A stretch of 64,000 bases of DNA. It comes from Bog-473 sp963711065. Its GTDB lineage: Bacteria; Actinomycetota; Acidimicrobiia; Acidimicrobiales; RAAP-2. The position numbers were made by a program, and so were the translations under genes. The notes under the pieces are model-generated. The model worked only from the letters and a program-made list of their open reading frames with translations, was not told the origin of the DNA and made no database searches. Shown in pieces: positions 62,889-64,000 of this stretch (positions are counted from its first letter, which is position 1; every line of letters begins with the position of its first letter). The stretch is from contig CAVQCO010000002.1 in assembly GCA_963711065.1 (NCBI GenBank), forward strand, positions 372,001-436,000, given 5' to 3'.

Positions 62889-64000
62889 GGCGCCGGGGAC
62901 CCGACAGTGAGCGCACGACGCGCTGCGGGGCCGAGGACCGCCGCCGCTCTGAGGCCGGTGACACCCTGGTCGAGATCCTGATCACCCTCACGGTGATCGG
63001 CGTCGCCGCGACGGCGATCCTCCTGGCCTTCGCCACGGCTATCTCGGGCTCGGGGGCACACCAGAGGGTGACGACGATGGACACGATGCTGCGCACGGCA
63101 GCGGCCGAGGTCACGGCCGACATCCAGAATCAATACGTCCAGGCTGAGGCGCAGCCAACGTCAACGGTAGGAAAAGCGGTCGCGAACTGCGCGGGCGCCA
63201 ACCTGGTGGGAACCATTGCCCTCCCGACGGCTGGGTACACCGCCGTCATCACGTCCACCTCGTTCTGGCAGGGCACGCAGGGCAATCCCACCCCCGTCGC
63301 CAACCCGGTCTTTGCCTTCACGACGGCGCAGGCACCGAGCAGCTACACGTCGTGTCCGCCCAACACGAGCCCGAATGGACCCCAGCAGCTGACGGTCACC
63401 GTTTCGTTCAACGGCACGAGTCAGCAGATCACCACCAGCGTGCAAGCCCCCATCGCCCCCTCGAGCGGGACGAACTGCCAGTACCCGGCGTCGCAATTGG
63501 CCTGGGTGCAGCAGCCTGACAACGGGAACGCCGGCTCGGCGCTCTTCCCGGCACCGACCGTCGTCGTCGAGGACAAGACGGGCTGCGTCGTCCAGAACGA
63601 CCTGTCTCAGGTCCAGCTCGCCATCAATACGGGTCCGACCGGCGCAACGCTGAACAACTGCGTGCCCAACCTGGGCTATGGCGAGACGACCTTCCAGAAC
63701 TGCACGCTCAGTGCGATCGGAACCTACAAGCTGTCGGTCACCGACCCGACGGATGGGATCAACACTGCTGTGGTGGGCAACCCCTTCACGATTGCCGCTG
63801 GTGTGCCGGCACAGTTGGTCTTCAAGCAACAGCCCGTCAACGGGACGGGTGGGACGCCGTTCGCCACGACCGGCCAACCGATCACGGTGGCGATCGAAGA
63901 TGCCCAGGGCAATCCCATCCTGGGCGACACCACCACGGTCACCCTGGCCATCGGTACGAACCCGAACAACAACGGAACACTCTCGGGCTGCACCGGCACG
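62885..64000 (+). CDS. B2: prepilin-like protein with Ig-like modules (continues past window)
   Basis: GTG 62885 overlaps the A2 stop, and the frame stays open to the last base (372 codons). The signal is AGDTLVEILITLTVIGVAAT followed by SGSGAHQRVTTMDTMLRTAA, closely matching B1. Later there is an Ig-like module, AQLVFKQQPVNGTGGTPFAT with ITVAIEDAQGNPILGD, as in B1. It is predicted to be processed by prepilin peptidase and exposed at the cell surface. The intact reading over 1.1 kb contrasts with the broken B1. Confidence 0.8.
   Translation, partial: MRRRGPDSERTTRCGAEDRRRSEAGDTLVEILITLTVIGVAATAILLAFATAISGSGAHQRVTTMDTMLRTAAAEVTADIQNQYVQAEAQPTSTVGKAVANCAGANLVGTIALPTAGYTAVITSTSFWQGTQGNPTPVANPVFAFTTAQAPSSYTSCPPNTSPNGPQQLTVTVSFNGTSQQITTSVQAPIAPSSGTNCQYPASQLAWVQQPDNGNAGSALFPAPTVVVEDKTGCVVQNDLSQVQLAINTGPTGATLNNCVPNLGYGETTFQNCTLSAIGTYKLSVTDPTDGINTAVVGNPFTIAAGVPAQLVFKQQPVNGTGGTPFATTGQPITVAIEDAQGNPILGDTTTVTLAIGTNPNNNGTLSGCTGT

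Overview
The window is a very GC-rich chromosomal segment, with coding third positions almost all G or C. It comes from an actinobacterium. The evidence is a 2-oxoglutarate dehydrogenase of the actinobacterial fused E2-E1 (Kgd) type, a PafBC-type WYL regulator, an F420 gene (cofC/fbiD), FadE30/IpdF/FadD3 homologues of steroid-ring catabolism, and many genes that look leaderless (TANNNT placed 6-8 nt before the start codon). Class Acidimicrobiia is a plausible guess but is not proven by the sequence.

Layout. 0-6 kb: 3' end of ftsX, a GT39-like membrane glycosyltransferase, a methyltransferase facing a MerR regulator across a dyad operator, small membrane and lipoprotein genes, ssb and msrB. 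6-12.3 kb: an amidohydrolase divergent from a compact operon (fadE30, ipdF, fadD3, Zn-alcohol dehydrogenase) that resembles the KstR2-type C/D-ring steroid pathway and carries a perfect palindromic operator. 12.3-24.3 kb: a nucleotidyltransferase, dxs, MFS exporter, thioesterase divergent from tldD-tldE, fmdB, moaC, an acyl-CoA carboxylase subunit, small proteins, an Erm-like methyltransferase and ctaG. 24.4-30.1 kb: a fused pafBC, a helicase-less MobF relaxase facing a TraG-like ATPase, an AT-richer gap, and a repetitive histone-H1-like protein. 30.2-38.7 kb: cofC, gpsA with a class III cyclase, GH38 mannosidase, a MatB-like synthetase, GYD protein, RNase HII. 38.6-44.5 kb: a complete dipeptide/oligopeptide ABC system (oppFDCB-A) with an internal terminator and promoter. 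44.8-52.9 kb: a DMT permease, an alpha/beta hydrolase, kgd, a NYN-S1 ribonuclease-like protein with a histone-like tail, fabZ and xth.

53-64 kb is the unusual part: two copies of an operon of very large prepilin-like proteins. Each begins with a type III (prepilin peptidase) signal and then has hundreds of residues of Ig-like or IPT/TIG modules. Copy 1 (A1-B1-C1) is riddled with frameshifts and a nonsense codon. It is separated from the intact copy 2 (A2-B2, running off the window) by a truncated ISNCY/IS1182-type transposase and orphan TIG modules.

Quality caveat. Single-base indels break at least six otherwise well-conserved genes (fadD3, pafBC, oppD, oppA, kgd several times, xth). Many frameshifts are therefore probably sequence or assembly errors. 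They become dense between about 48 and 60 kb, and the window should not be used to infer loss of these functions.
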